DNA from: Macrophomina tecta
Lineage: Eukaryota > Ascomycota > Dothideomycetes > Botryosphaeriales > Botryosphaeriaceae
Length of the DNA: 64,000 nucleotides
Direction: 5' to 3'
NCBI GenBank assembly: GCA_024180945.1
Contig: JAKSGN010000005.1
Span: forward strand, 2,542,001-2,606,000
Shown here: positions 34,825 to 45,922 of the stretch, piece by piece
How positions within the stretch are numbered: position 1 is the stretch's first letter
How the letters are laid out: the number at the start of each line of letters is the position of its first letter
Position numbers and translations under genes: made by a program
Notes under the pieces: generated by a model
Told to the model about the DNA's origin: nothing
The model's input: only the letters and a program-made list of their open reading frames with translations
Databases searched by the model: none

Positions 34825-35494
34825 ATTCGAAGCTGAGTGGGGACGAGATGTCACGTTTGAAGCGTTGTAAGAGCGCCCTAATGCTCTAAAGGACCTTGTT
34901 TTTAAATACGCTTGCCGTATTTGGGACGGTTAAACCTTTCCGGACACGTTCATAGTTCCTGAACGGGACGGGCCTCGGACCGCGGGGACGGATGCGTGAA
35001 GGCCAATCAACCGGTATCTGGGTCTTGATCACGTCCACCACCACAGTGAAAGTACCAAAGCTACCACTATACTTCTTCATTTCCTATGCATCATAGTTGC
35101 ACGCATTATCACCTCTTTCACCGCTCCGGAAGGAAATGTTGGCATCCGGACTAAGCCCGGACCGAATGCTGTGAGCCGGACCGGCACGGAAAACGAGATC
35201 AACCAATCAGAACCTCCGCACGCCGCACCTACCTGACGAGTATTTGCTTCTCGCCAGGAACCTTTTCCTACTTTGCGTTCACATGTACGGTCGTGCAAAT
35301 CTCTAGTGCCAGCTACATCTCAGTCACTATTCCGGAGATCATAATATCAGGGTTCTGAGTCTATAGATTGTTTGCGTATGCGGATTGATGCGTTTATGAA
35401 GATTTATACTCGAACTAACCAACTGTGTCCAACAACTTGAATATAACTACTCTTACACCCGCCGAATTGGTTGCGCCAGGACTATAAAATTCAG
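34825..35494. promoter_or_regulatory. Methyltransferase promoter with three CGGACCG sites
   Basis: About 670 bases between the methyltransferase start and the P450 D end. CGGACCG occurs at 34976-34982, 35158-35164 and 35177-35183, the last two only 19 bases apart. A 23-base word, ACCAATCAGAACCTCC extended by GCACGCC (35202-35224), recurs with one change at 52190-52212. Confidence 0.5.
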
Positions 35495-37257
35495 TCAATC
35501 TCTCTTGCGAGGAATGAACCTAATAAAGTTCTTGGGCATCGCCCAAACCATGTGAACAGCAGAGGAGTCGTACAAGTCCAACTTAGGACACGCAAGCTCC
35601 AGATCGAAATGCCAGATAATTTTGGCCAGAATGCATCTAATTCAACGTCAGTGAGATTATCAAGCACTGAGAGACCATGTTGAATACGACAGACCTCATT
35701 TGGTGATACGACAGATTGACAGCGATGCAGCCGCGGGGACCACGCGAGAAAGGCCTGGACGCCTCCTTCCGGTCGTTCGCAAACTCCTCTCTGAAAAGAT
35801 CATGGTCGCGGGGCAGCCAACGCTCCGGATGGAACCCCTTTGCGTCCTTCCAGTACTTTTCACCTCGAGCGGTGAGGAAGTTCGGCATCTGAACGGTGGT
35901 CTGCAGGGTCATACTTGTGAGCATGGTCCGAGTAAAGCGATGCGAAAAGATCGCTTACCCCCTTGGGGATGAAATGCCCGTCTACAACGGCACCTGGTGA
36001 AACCCGCGGAAGCCCAAAGGCAGAAGGGGGATAGATGCGGAGCCCTTCATCGACCACAGCGCCCAGGTACTTCAAAGTCTTCGTTGATTCGAAGTCAATC
36101 GAACTGTCGTCCTGGAAGGCATCCCTGACCTCCTTCATCAAATGCCCCGCTTCAACAGGATGCGTTGCCAGGTTATAAAGCACCGCAGCGGTCCACTGAG
36201 AGATTGCTTCCGTGCCACCAACCACGAGAGAAGAAGCTTGGCTCGCGAAGAAATACTCGTCTTCGTTATCCTGCTTGCCCAGTTCGATCACGTAGCTGAA
36301 CCAGTCGTCGCCCTTGCTGTCGCCTGCTGCCATGCGCTCGTCAACAAACTTGCGGACGACGCGGAGGTAGCGTTGCCGGGCCATTAGGATAATGCGGCCG
36401 AGACATAGATCGAACGCCACCGTCACTGCCTTAGGCAGGCGCCTGATTGCGATGGCGGCAGAGGCCGCCTTAATGTTGTTGGTAAAAAGGTCGAGCCACT
36501 CATGGTTGCGCTCTTTGTCTTGTTAGTGCCTAGATGCACCGCACGGCCTCTGGGAAACATACCAGGAGTGACGGTGTCGATTCTTTTGCCGAAGGCCATT
36601 TCAATCGCAATGTCGAAGCTGAGACGGAAGGCAAGCTCTCTGATGTTCTCTCCTTCCGGCCGCTGTCCTGTTTTGTAAAGCTTTTGGATGAGAAGATCTA
36701 CATGGCTTAGCGGAATGGCACTCCGTTTCTTAACAGCGGCGAGATTGAACCCAGGGTCGAACGCTCTTCTGAGATGTTTGTGTATGCCAGCATCAGGTTC
36801 CATGATCAAGGAGCGCTCTTTACCACTAGGGGCGTAGAATCTCCTATCTTTCTCAAACTGCAGGTCTGCCCCGGGCTGGTACCGGTTATAGATATCTGGA
36901 TTCTGTCAGTCAGGTTGGCCGTCGAAGTTGTGGCTGGTCTGCTCACCTCTTGAGGCTTCGGTGGTGGCGAACATCAGCTCACTAGGTGCCACCCTGATAA
37001 CGTCTCCTGCGTTGTGCATTAGTCGAAGCGTCTAGTTTCACAGAGGTTCAGGGCTCTCTACCATATTTCTGGTGAAGCTCTTCCACGACATGAGGCCATC
37101 TTCCGCCGCACCAATGATAGCAATACCACAGACCTGTGACAGCTGCAAGCCTTGGGCCAGGGAATTTGGAAAGAGGATGAAAGTATAGACGATATATACT
37201 ACGGATCACCCACGCGACAAATATCTGCACCGTCCCATCAGCGAGCACGGGATTCAA
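35495..37257 (-). CDS. Cytochrome P450 D of the terpenoid cluster
   Basis: P450 of about 500 residues in six or more exons. The start at 37257 gives [18 protein letters not shown]. The proline-rich hinge is [14 protein letters not shown]. Introns separate ELHQKYG from [18 protein letters not shown] from [15 protein letters not shown] from [15 protein letters not shown] from [10 protein letters not shown], and YHQMR from [13 protein letters not shown]. Motifs are [10 protein letters not shown] (I-helix; Glu-Ala replaces the usual Thr-Thr after GGT), DEGLR (K-helix) and [19 protein letters not shown] (heme; Ala replaces the usual Gly after Cys-x). The C-terminus runs to IPRKRD-stop at 35495. 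The layout and hinge match the CYP families that contain trichothecene- and sterigmatocystin-type P450s; the exact family is not assigned. It is intact after splicing. A CGGTCCG site lies about 205 bases upstream. Confidence 0.87.
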
Positions 37258-37461
37258 TATTAATGGATCGACGCACCAGCTGGACCCATGTTAAAGGGTC
37301 GCGCAATTGCTGCGGCGAGGCAATGGTTGGTTGGAACATACTCAGAAGCCGAGCCTCTGTAATGCAAAAAGACGGCGAATGGTCGCCAATGGGTTGGCTT
37401 CTTACAAGATCTTCTGGGAAAATGAGTATCGGATAGGTGGGTGCACAGACCCAATCCACGC

Positions 37462-37468
37462 CGGTCCG
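37462..37468 (+). promoter_or_regulatory. CGGTCCG site upstream of P450 D
   Basis: CGCCGGTCCGGCCGG at about 37460-37474, in the 350-base spacer between the P450 D start (37257) and the terpene synthase 3' end (37609). The core is the same 7-mer found in other cluster promoters. Confidence 0.45.
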
Positions 37469-37608
37469 GCCGGAACTGGACCACAAATATCGCGGAGCAA
37501 CAAACTATCTCACATTCGGTATCCAGCTAACTATCTCGACCCAAAAGCGGAACTCCGAAATCCGATATCCCAAACGCGTGTACATTGAACAAAACATTAA
37601 ACCGGCCC

Positions 37609-40190
37609 CTACGCCTTGATCCTTAACCTCTCGAGCGCAAGCTGGATGACGTAGTTTTCCTGTCCGAATGCCTCTTCGAGCTTTGCGAGTTCTCTGTGGA
37701 CGGCGTCTTGTAGCTCCAGCACCACCTTTCGTGTGTGTTCCAGGCTCCCGGCCTCCTTCATGATTTGGATAGCGAGACGCTTCATCTCGAGAGTCATTCC
37801 GCCCTGTGTCTTCCGTTGGATGAGAAGGCTCTCCAGCTGCACCTTGTTTTTCGTATGCTTGAGAGCATGAATGAGGGGTAGTGAGTATTTGCCCTCGTCA
37901 AGGTCTTCGCAGTATCCCTTTTGGTTTTCGTACTGTGAAGCGCATGGTTAGCACCCGTGCGGATTGTCTTTAAGTTGTGCACAAACCTCCTCGGATGTCA
38001 AATTGGAAAGGTCGTCACGGATCTGAAAGTAACGGCCGGTCATGCTCACGAGACCACTGAAGTCCATATCACTGAAATAATAGTCAGTTGCCTGCAAACC
38101 TTAGCTGTGTTTCGGGTGACTTACACTTTTCGTGGACTTTCAGCAATCATCAGGCGGATAAGCAGGTGGAAGAGACCACCCGTCTCTGCATTACAATATA
38201 AGCAATAGTGACTGAGGCCCACTGTGCATTAACTTACTCATATCTATCATGCTGAGGTACTCTTCCTCCGAGGGGCATTGCAGGGCTGCCGTCCAGTGCA
38301 GGTCAAAGCTTTGGCCAATTTGCATTTTGCGAACCTCATCTAGGATATGTCAGTAATTGTCGGAGTGGAATTAAATAACGGTAGAGCTCTTGAGGTCAAC
38401 TGGAGTTGAGGTGTCTAGCACGCGTCCGAATTTTAATGCTTAGAAAGGCTGAAAACATCTGCGACCGGGCTAATGCTTCAACCGCCCAGAGGAGACCCCG
38501 TTGGCGTGTGTACAATGCTCTCAATGCAATTCAATAATCCAATGTAACTTACCTATGAATATACGGAGTGATTTTGGACTTGAGAGTTCTGATAAGCGGT
38601 CAATGGCCAGCGTCCATAGGTAACTTGTTGAGTTCACTGTTTGAGAGACGCCGAAGATGATGTGGGCCGAAGGCTGCCCGCGACGAAGTGGTGAGGAGTC
38701 TTCGATGTCATCACATCTGTTCCATGTCAGCAGACGCATATAAAGTGTTCTTGGAGTGCTAACAGAAGTGATGCGGTATGGATGTGCTTGACAACGTCCT
38801 TGATGATGGAGACAGAGCGAGCGGGCAGGTTCAGCCAGCCATTCATGCCGTCAATGATTGCTTCTCTAAACCCTTTCGAAGGCAATGATTCGAGGTATTT
38901 GATAGGAGCAGAAACAATCTAGGCTGTCGTCAGTGATGACAGGAGAAAGGTTTCCGCGGATGCATACCTCGTCACCCAACACCGGCTCATCTCCGGACAA
39001 GGTTGCTACGCCGTTGCTCAGATCTTTCTCTGATGATTCTGTGGGCGCATCCAACTGTTTTCCGTTGGGTAGGGTAGCCTTCTCATAGACAGGTTCCTGG
39101 GGAGGTGTAGGCGGGCCCTGGATTCGAATCGGCAACTCCATCTGGTGCTTCTCCCGACGATATGATGAGTAACGGTCGCAGGATGCGCTCCAAACCAAGT
39201 TTCCGACTACCATGTCTACCAGGCCTTCCAAGCAGATACGGAGCTTGTAGCTGACCTTGGACTCGACCTCATCCTTGAGACGCAGAACGGCATCTTCGTG
39301 TTCCTTGGCGAGCTCCTTGACCCTTTCTTTCGCTTCGGCGAGGCTGAGCCCCTCAGTTTCGGCAAGCACAAAGACGGCATTGGCAATTCCGATTGAGTCC
39401 GGCAGCTTCACGAACATGTCATGCTCGTAATTGAAGCTGAAGAAGTCGTTCTGGTAAGATAGCGCCTTGCCGGCGTGGTTGACGATGTCGGAGACTTCAC
39501 GGAGCTCCTCCACAGAAATATCGAGGCCCATGCCGAAGTTCATGAGATGGACGGCCACAATAGCCCCGGAGTCGACGACCCGGTAGTCGATGTATTGTTC
39601 GATGCTGTCGAAACGACGGGGTTTGGCGAAGCCCGCTGCCCACTCCTTCCACGCCTTCATGACATTGCCCGCGCATACCGGATCGATAGACAGAAGCTGA
39701 AGGGCTAACTTTGCCATGACTTGCTTTGCGCCGGTATTGCTGTTTACGGAAGTGGTCGGGCCAGTCTCCATATCGTTGGCCCACTCCGTTCCAAGGTTGC
39801 CCGTCTAGTCAAACCCGTCAGTGAGCCTGATTAAACAATAAACAAGTATGGACTTACATCCTGTTGAGATCCAGACTCGGCGATGTTGTCCATGTAGAAG
39901 ATGGATTCCATGAACTCGCCCATCGCCTCAACTCGCTCAGGCATGCACTCTGGCATCACTAAAGCGATGGAGTGGCCCACTGCAGACTCGCATGTTGGCC
40001 TGGGGTAAACACCAATGAGTGCTTCACACAGCTCTTTCGCCTTCGCAGAACCGGCGCGGGCGAGGTGTTGATCCTTGTGGCGTCTCGGACGGTAGCGCGG
40101 ATCCTGGCAGAAGCCGCATTTGTCGTATTCGGACTCATCCAGAGGTACAGAATACATATACTCCATGGCTGGCTCTGTGATTACTGTCAT
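37609..40190 (-). CDS. Chimeric terpene synthase (class I cyclase fused to prenyltransferase)
   Basis: Core enzyme of the cluster, about 700 residues, of the fusicoccadiene/ophiobolin F synthase type. The C-terminal domain condenses C5 units into GGPP or GFPP, and the N-terminal domain cyclises it. The start at 40190 gives MTVITEPAMEYMYSVPLDE. Cyclase: metal motif MDNIAE near residue 100 and QNDFFSFNYE near residue 230 (NDxxSxxxE), then a Pro/Ser/Glu-rich linker (PPTPPQEPVYE). Prenyltransferase: YLESLPSKGFRE, first Asp motif DDIEDSSPLRRG and second Asp region RDDLSNLTSEE, then GYCEDLDEGKYSLPL. Introns follow SQQD, GDE, TASLL, LRIFI and two or three later points. The first cyclase motif has Asn in place of the second Asp. 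All catalytic blocks are present without frame damage. Product chain length and ring type cannot be read from the sequence. Confidence 0.92.
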
Positions 40191-40573
40191 TTTCGCTAAG
40201 GTGTTGTAGCATTTGGTATTGCACATGGTGTGGAATAAATACAGGTTGTTGCCGGATGGAGTCCGGGGCCGGTCCGAAGCACCGGCTGGTCCGGGTCCTG
40301 ATTGTCGGCCATCCAGCGTCTGGCCAGCGCTAGGTACGGTGGCCAAGGCCAGACTAATGTCTCAGGCCTCTGACTCTTGAGCAGCAATGTCATCTCGACA
40401 TCGTATACGTAGTGAGGGCAACGCTGTGGGTTCAGGACATTTGCCGAGAGTTTGTCCGGTAAGGCTCCGTCATCCACATTTCCGGTTCCGACGCAATGCC
40501 ATTTATATACTAGTCCATAATCCCTCCTGCATTTTCTACCCTAGCACGGCAATCCGCTGGTGATCCTTCCATC
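40191..40573. promoter_or_regulatory. Bidirectional promoter of terpene synthase and P450 E
   Basis: About 380 bases between two divergent start codons. It contains CGGTCCG at 40270-40276 (80 bases from the synthase start), a near-match TGGTCCG about 12 bases further on, and TTTCCGGTTCCG at about 40478. The density of CCGG words is the highest in the cluster. Divergent coupling of the core synthase with a P450 suggests that P450 E acts early. Confidence 0.55.
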
Positions 40574-42209
40574 ATGAGTACCTCCGTGCTTGCGTCACTC
40601 GGCGCAGGCATCATCACCCTCGACGCAAAATCGGCCTTGGCCGCGATTGCTATCACATCCGCGGTGGTGAGACAATACCCAGTCCATGCCAGGAATGTTT
40701 CCGGAGCTGACAGCGCCTCATTATAGTATTTCGTTAGCACCTGCTTCTATAACCTCTTCCTCAGCCCCCTGAGGAAGTATCCCGGACCATGGTTTGCCGC
40801 GGCCTGTCCTATCCCGTTCGTTTGGGCAATGTGCACCGGCCGCTGGAGCATCTGGTTGATTGAGCTCCATGAGAAGTACGGAGGAGTTGTCCGCTTCGGC
40901 CCCGACCACCTGAGCTACGCCGACTCCCGTTCGCAGAAGGACATCCACGCCCCGGTCGGCCTCCGGCATGCGTACGACAAGCACCCCACTCTGTACCAAG
41001 CCGTCACGAGCAATGAGCAATCCATCTTCACATCCAACGGCGCAACCCATGAACGCCACCGGCGCATTCTACTCCGCGCATTCACCGACGGCGCCATTGT
41101 GCGCCTCGGCAAGACGATCAAGACTTACATCACGCAGCTCATGGACCGGCTGGACGAGCACTCGGCAGCCAGCACGCCCGCTAACATGCAAGATCTCCTC
41201 CTCTTCGTCACCGTCGACACGGCCGCGGACCTCCTCTTCGGCGAGCCCTTCAACATGACGCGCGACGGCAAGTACAACGGCTTCGTCGCCGGCGTGCTCA
41301 ACCTGACGCACATTGGGCAGGTCGTGGCGGGCTTACAGCAGCTGCGCTGGTTCCGCTTCATCTGGAACCACGCGATCCAGTACGCGGTGCAGCCGGTGCT
41401 GCAGAAGCACCAGCAGGCGACGGACGTGCGCGTGCAGCGGCGCCTGGACGGCGGCGCCGTCGACGCCCGCGAGGACATCATCAAGTACGCGCTGTCCGGC
41501 AAGGAGAAGCTAAACACGCCCGAGCTGTTCCTGAACGCGTCGCATCTGTGGTTGGCGGCCAGCGAGACCAGCACGACGAGCCTGGCCGCCATGACGTTCT
41601 TCCTGCTGCAGCATCCCGAGGCGTATAGGCGGCTGGTCGAGGAAGTGCGCACCACGTTCGAGACGGAAGAGGACCTGGCTGACACCGCGCGCTTGCCGAC
41701 GCTCAAGTGGGTGGACGCGTGTATCAAGGAGGCGCAGAGGCTGCATAGCCCGCTGCCGACGCCGCTGCCGCGCTATATCCCCGCTGGTGGCGCTGATATT
41801 TGCGGGCAGTTTGTGCCGGAGGGCAGCTGCGTCGTGGTTACCACAGATGCTGCCTATCGGTCCAAGGACAACTTCCACGACCCGTTGTCGTTCAGGCCGG
41901 AGCGCTGGTTGGATGAGCGGGATCCGGTGTTCGAGAATGACAAGCGTGAGGTCTTCCAGCCGTTCCTGCTAGGACCGAAGAGCTGTATTGGGAAGCCGTA
42001 AGTATTCCATTCCCTCATGTGAGAGCTTTTTACGGAAGCTGACCATATTTAGCATGGCTCTCCTGCAGATGCGATGGATCGCAGCGACTATCTTTTGGAA
42101 ATACGATTTGGAGCTGCGGGAGGAGAGCAGAAACTGGATAGACCAACGTGTCTTTGTTCTGTGGGAGCAAAAACCTCTTCTGGTGAATTTGAAGCTGAGG
42201 GACAGTTAA
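40574..42209 (+). CDS. Cytochrome P450 E of the terpenoid cluster
   Basis: 506-residue P450 in three exons (introns 40667-40726 and 41998-42052; the exon sum is divisible by three). The N-terminal anchor is split between exon 1 (SALAAIAITSAV) and exon 2 (YFVSTCFYNLFLSPL), followed by the hinge YPGPWFAAACPIP. Motifs are LAASETSTTSLAAMTF (I-helix), EAQR (K-helix) and FLLGPKSCIGKP continued by MALLQMRW in the next exon (heme Cys). Its structure resembles that of P450 D (same FPGP-type hinge, similar C-terminus DLELREESRNWIDQRVFVLWE), so both belong to the broad fungal secondary-metabolism P450 group. It is intact and transcribed divergently from the terpene synthase, sharing its promoter, which makes it a good candidate for the first oxidation step. 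Confidence 0.92.
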
Positions 42210-42931
42210 ATTGCCTTTACCTTGAGTATCTCATTTCGGACCATTTTCAACTTTCAATTTAGTATGATAGTATTAGCAACAGACATTAGCATCCCTCATA
42301 CAGCCGTACGTTCGCTCGTCGTGAGCCGGTATGCTGAGGAGTACACGGAATTTGAAATAATTAAAAGCGATCTTTCCAGAGCCCGTGTTGATTTACCCAA
42401 GCTATCCCATTCCAGGCCGCACTTCGTCTCATTCCCACCCGAATTTTCTAAAGCTTTCGATCATTTTGTACTCGAGCTTGAGCAGGTCAATTGACACGTC
42501 TCTACAGGGGGCGGAATGTTGAGCATGTGGCACAGCAGTGATATTCCATGGGTTCGATACGTTCCAATCGCTTGTGCAAGACTCCTAAGGAATGCGGCCA
42601 GGTAACCCCAATATCGAGCCAGGCAAGCGTACAATCAGGCACAACGACCACGCCAGATGCACTTGCAGATATAGTGGGGGAGATGGGTGTGGAAAGCAAC
42701 ACTTCAACAATCAAAGGCAACACGATAAATGCAGCTGTCAGTACGGCACAACGAAGAGAAGCATCTGCACAGCCTCGATCCGGTGCGCCTCCGGGCAAGA
42801 GAATGAGGACTGAGTAGAGTAAAGTGCGGGATTCTTCTAATTCAGTCGAAGTAAAAGGCCATTCTGAGCCGCAGTCCAGTGATCTCTCAATCTCTTGGTT
42901 CCAAGATATACCTCTTCAATACCACAACCAC
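42210..42931. other. Intergenic region at the right edge of the cluster
   Basis: About 720 bases between P450 E and the molybdopterin gene, whose 3' ends converge. Short ORFs are present but nothing is recognised. This is the likely right boundary of the terpenoid cluster, because gene content changes here. Confidence 0.45.
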
Positions 42932-43936
42932 TTAACCCAACACTTCCACCGTGATGGTATGGACATGATTGCGATTCCCGCTCATCGGCTGCTGCTCTCC
43001 GGAAACCGACATAGCTCTGGCAGCCAAGCGATGCCTCCCCGGACCCAGCTCTAGCGTGACGCGGTAGCGTTGCCAACTGAAATGCTTGCGCTCCTCCAGC
43101 TGCGCTTCTACCCACGAACTTCCCCCGTCGGATGTGACCTCAACCTTTGCTATGCCGTCATGGCTCCACGCCCAGCCCTCAACCGAGACGGCAGGGCCGT
43201 CAAGCACCGCATCCGCTCCTGGGCTGTTGATCAGGGAGTTCGGCTCCACGCTCCACACGGGCTTGCTCGCCCCCGTGGCCGGATCTCGGACATTGTAGAA
43301 TTTTGTGGTGAACAACGACGGAGCCCGCCGGTCCTGGAGCGTGATGCGGCAGAGCCATTTCGTCGCGTTCGTTCCGAACCAGCCGGGGACGACGAGACGC
43401 ACTGGGCCGCCGCGTTCATTTCGCAGAGGCTCGCCGTTGATCTTGTACGCGAGGATAACCTCTGGGCTCATGGCCTTAGCCATTGGCAGGTCTTTCTGGT
43501 AGCGGTCGGTATAGGTGCCGGCGAAGGTGCCGTGGTCCAGGCCTTCGATTCACACGAAAATTGCTGACTCGAGCGGTCGCGCCATGGCTAAGATGGTGGA
43601 GAGTCTGACGCCGGTCCATTCGACGTTCCCAACGCGCCAGGGATTCTTGACGGGAAGTTGGAGTGGGCTGCCGAAGCATTCGTGGAAGGAAGTGACGGTG
43701 ACGGAGGGTAGTTCGTAGAGCTCGGGTAGTGAGAGGGTGAAGGGCGTTTGAACAAGTCCATCCACTAGTACGATGTACCTAGTGGTGTCGATATTCGGCA
43801 ACCCCACGTGAACAGTCTCGAAGAGCTGGTTATCGTGGGTAATGTACGGGCGGAGGAGGTGGGGAGGTGGAGGAGGTCGAAAGTGGAAGCCATGTTTCAT
43901 GGATATGCACGGCTTCCTTTCAGCTCCCGGCTCCAT
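42932..43936 (-). pseudogene. Sulfite oxidase-like molybdopterin oxidoreductase with in-frame stop
   Basis: Two-domain protein of the sulfite oxidase family, about 330 codons. The N-terminal molybdopterin domain (YITHDNQLFETVHVGLP, IVLVDGLVQTPFTLSLPEL) has the expected Mo-ligand cysteine in SFHECFGSPLQ near residue 87 and NVEWTGVRLSTIL. The second half (GGPVRLVVPGWFGTNATKWL, then the dimerisation domain VSVEGWAWSHDGIAKVEV) ends at 42932. A TGA stop at 43550-43552 lies between SAIFV and IEGLDHGTF in the same frame, with family sequence on both sides. It could come from CGA or TGG by one transition. Otherwise the frame is clean. It lies next to the terpenoid cluster but is not a usual member of such clusters. 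Either an inactivated gene or a base-call error. Confidence 0.8.
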
Positions 43937-45269
43937 TGCGAGAGCGATCTTAGGATTACAGCTGACAAAAAGTCAGTGAGATGGAAAGGATGGCCGAAAC
44001 AGTACGAAAAGATGGTAATTACGAGATTTAACAGCTATTAAAGAGATGAATCTGAAGGCTAATCATTAATGGTGGTCGAACTGCTCGTTGTCGCACAATT
44101 GCGGTCTCCAGTAGTAAGTATATATGGGAGGCTGAAGGATGCAACGGGGTTGTCCGGATAATTACCCAGACTATAGCGGTGGCTAGAATAAATGCCGGTG
44201 GAAGGCGCCGCCGCTGAGACGATCGCTTCTAAAGACTCCACGGATCGCCCTCGGCCGCATCGGGGTATTGGTCGGACAACTTCGCAATCGACTGTTAGTG
44301 CTGCTCGGACAATCGCCGAACCGGCTAATATCAGCTGGCTGGCTGGGCGTTGGCGTTGTAGACGATGATGAGAGTGTCGGGCGGCAGCCATCGTCCGCTG
44401 ATTAATAATGCAAGCCTACCAAGCCGCTAAGCCCAATACCGCTAGATGTCTCTTTGATTCGCTCTCCGCCAATTAGATCGTAGAACTGTTTTGTGACTTG
44501 CAACAGGACATATAAGAGAATGGGATAGCATAAGCTGGGTTCGGGCAGGACCAGAGAGCTGGTTAGACGTGCTATTGATCCGCCCTAATACTTTTTGTTC
44601 ATAATGAAATCTTAAACATCGTAACCGCTTCGCCTCCTTGCTACTTAAAACATTTGTGTCTATAGTATCACGTTGCACATTGACGGACCCTATTCACAAA
44701 CAGACATGAAATCGAGGTCTGAGCGAGCGCAGACGCTTTATAAGGACTGCACTTAAACAGCATTATTCTGGATTGACGCAAAGCTGACTGGGGAGACTAG
44801 TAGGGGTACCGAACAGCATAGAAGTCCATTCAAAAATGCTGAACGAGCGGACTATGTGTCCATATCGGTCAGGGGCAGTCCACCAATAGCCTTCACCCAT
44901 AGGCAGAAGCGACGTCGCAGATGTTGCTTCGTGGAAAAGATAGAAGGAAAAGAAGCATATTGCAGAATGAGAGGCGCTAAAAGAAAAAGGCACCGGACAA
45001 CAAGTCTGTCTGTACTGGCGATTGGATAGAGATGAAAAATTGTCCGCGACCAACGAGCAGGTGGTTAGGCTTCCTAAGCGGGCAACCCTGCGGCTCCCTG
45101 ACAGCCGGGTATATAACCAGCCACTAAAATATCCAGTCTGAGCAATGCAACATGCTATTGGCCCTCTGATTCATTCCATTATTGCTTAATGTTTCATGAC
45201 TTTGGGCCCGTTCTGTCGCTCGACCTCGAGCTATCGACTGACTTGGCCTTTGTTTGTCCTCCCTGAGAC
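43937..45269. other. Gene-poor interval
   Basis: About 1.3 kb with only short ORFs on both strands (44059-44391, 44442-44678, 44763-45053 on the minus strand), none resembling a protein family. No repeats or RNA genes are seen. Confidence 0.4.
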
Positions 45270-45922
45270 CTAAGACTCGACTCCCTTGATGACAACCGGG
45301 TAGCTCTCAGCAACAGCAGCCATTCCATCCGAATTCCACACCAAGCTATATACACCACTCGTGTTGGTAGGCTCGGCCCAGAACTGCGCCTCGAGGTAAG
45401 TGTTGTTGTTATACACCAGTTGTGTGGCGAAGAGAGCGAAACCAGAGACGGTGCCGTTGATGCTGGTAATGTACGTCATGGGCAGCAAGCCAACTGCATT
45501 GCTAGACTCGGGCCGGAGGTAGAGAGAGCCAGCGGATGTGCCGTTGGCAAAGGTTGCGTTGACAATCCAGTTCTCCCCGGTGATGGAAGGCAGGTCCCAG
45601 GTGACAGGTGCCAGGTTGGCACTGGAGTCATCCGGGTTCTGGGTGATGTAGAGATTACCTGTTGTTGACCGCCGGCACAATTAGCTAAGTGTAATTTCTT
45701 TCTGGCCACAACAAGCAGTATCTAGAGGTGACTGATGGCACAAGATGAAGTGGAATTGTACACACCGTCGCTAAGGCCATAAGCAATGGGCCAAGCACTA
45801 GAGTTGACTCCGTATGCAAGGAGGGTGGCGTTTGTTTCGGCCTTGCGTTTGTTGAGGCCACCTGGGATGCTGAGAGCAACGCTTAGAGCCGCTTGTACTG
45901 TGAGAAAGAAAAGAAGGTGCAT
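45270..45922 (-). CDS. Secreted protein of unknown function
   Basis: Two-exon gene for a secreted protein of about 180 residues. The start at 45922 gives MHLLFFLTVQAALSVALS, a clear signal peptide; the in-frame Met 33 bases upstream would put charged residues before it and is less likely. An intron runs from about 45770 to 45661 (GTGTGT...CAACAG), joining GLSDG to NLYITQNPDD. The mature protein has many N-glycosylation sites (NAT, NSS, NAT, NGT, NGT, NNT, NTS) and a beta-rich pattern (FALFATQLVYNN, LEAQFWAEP, GVYSLVW), with few or no cysteines. It looks like the unnamed small extracellular beta proteins common in plant-associated ascomycetes. No domain is recognised. Confidence 0.75.
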
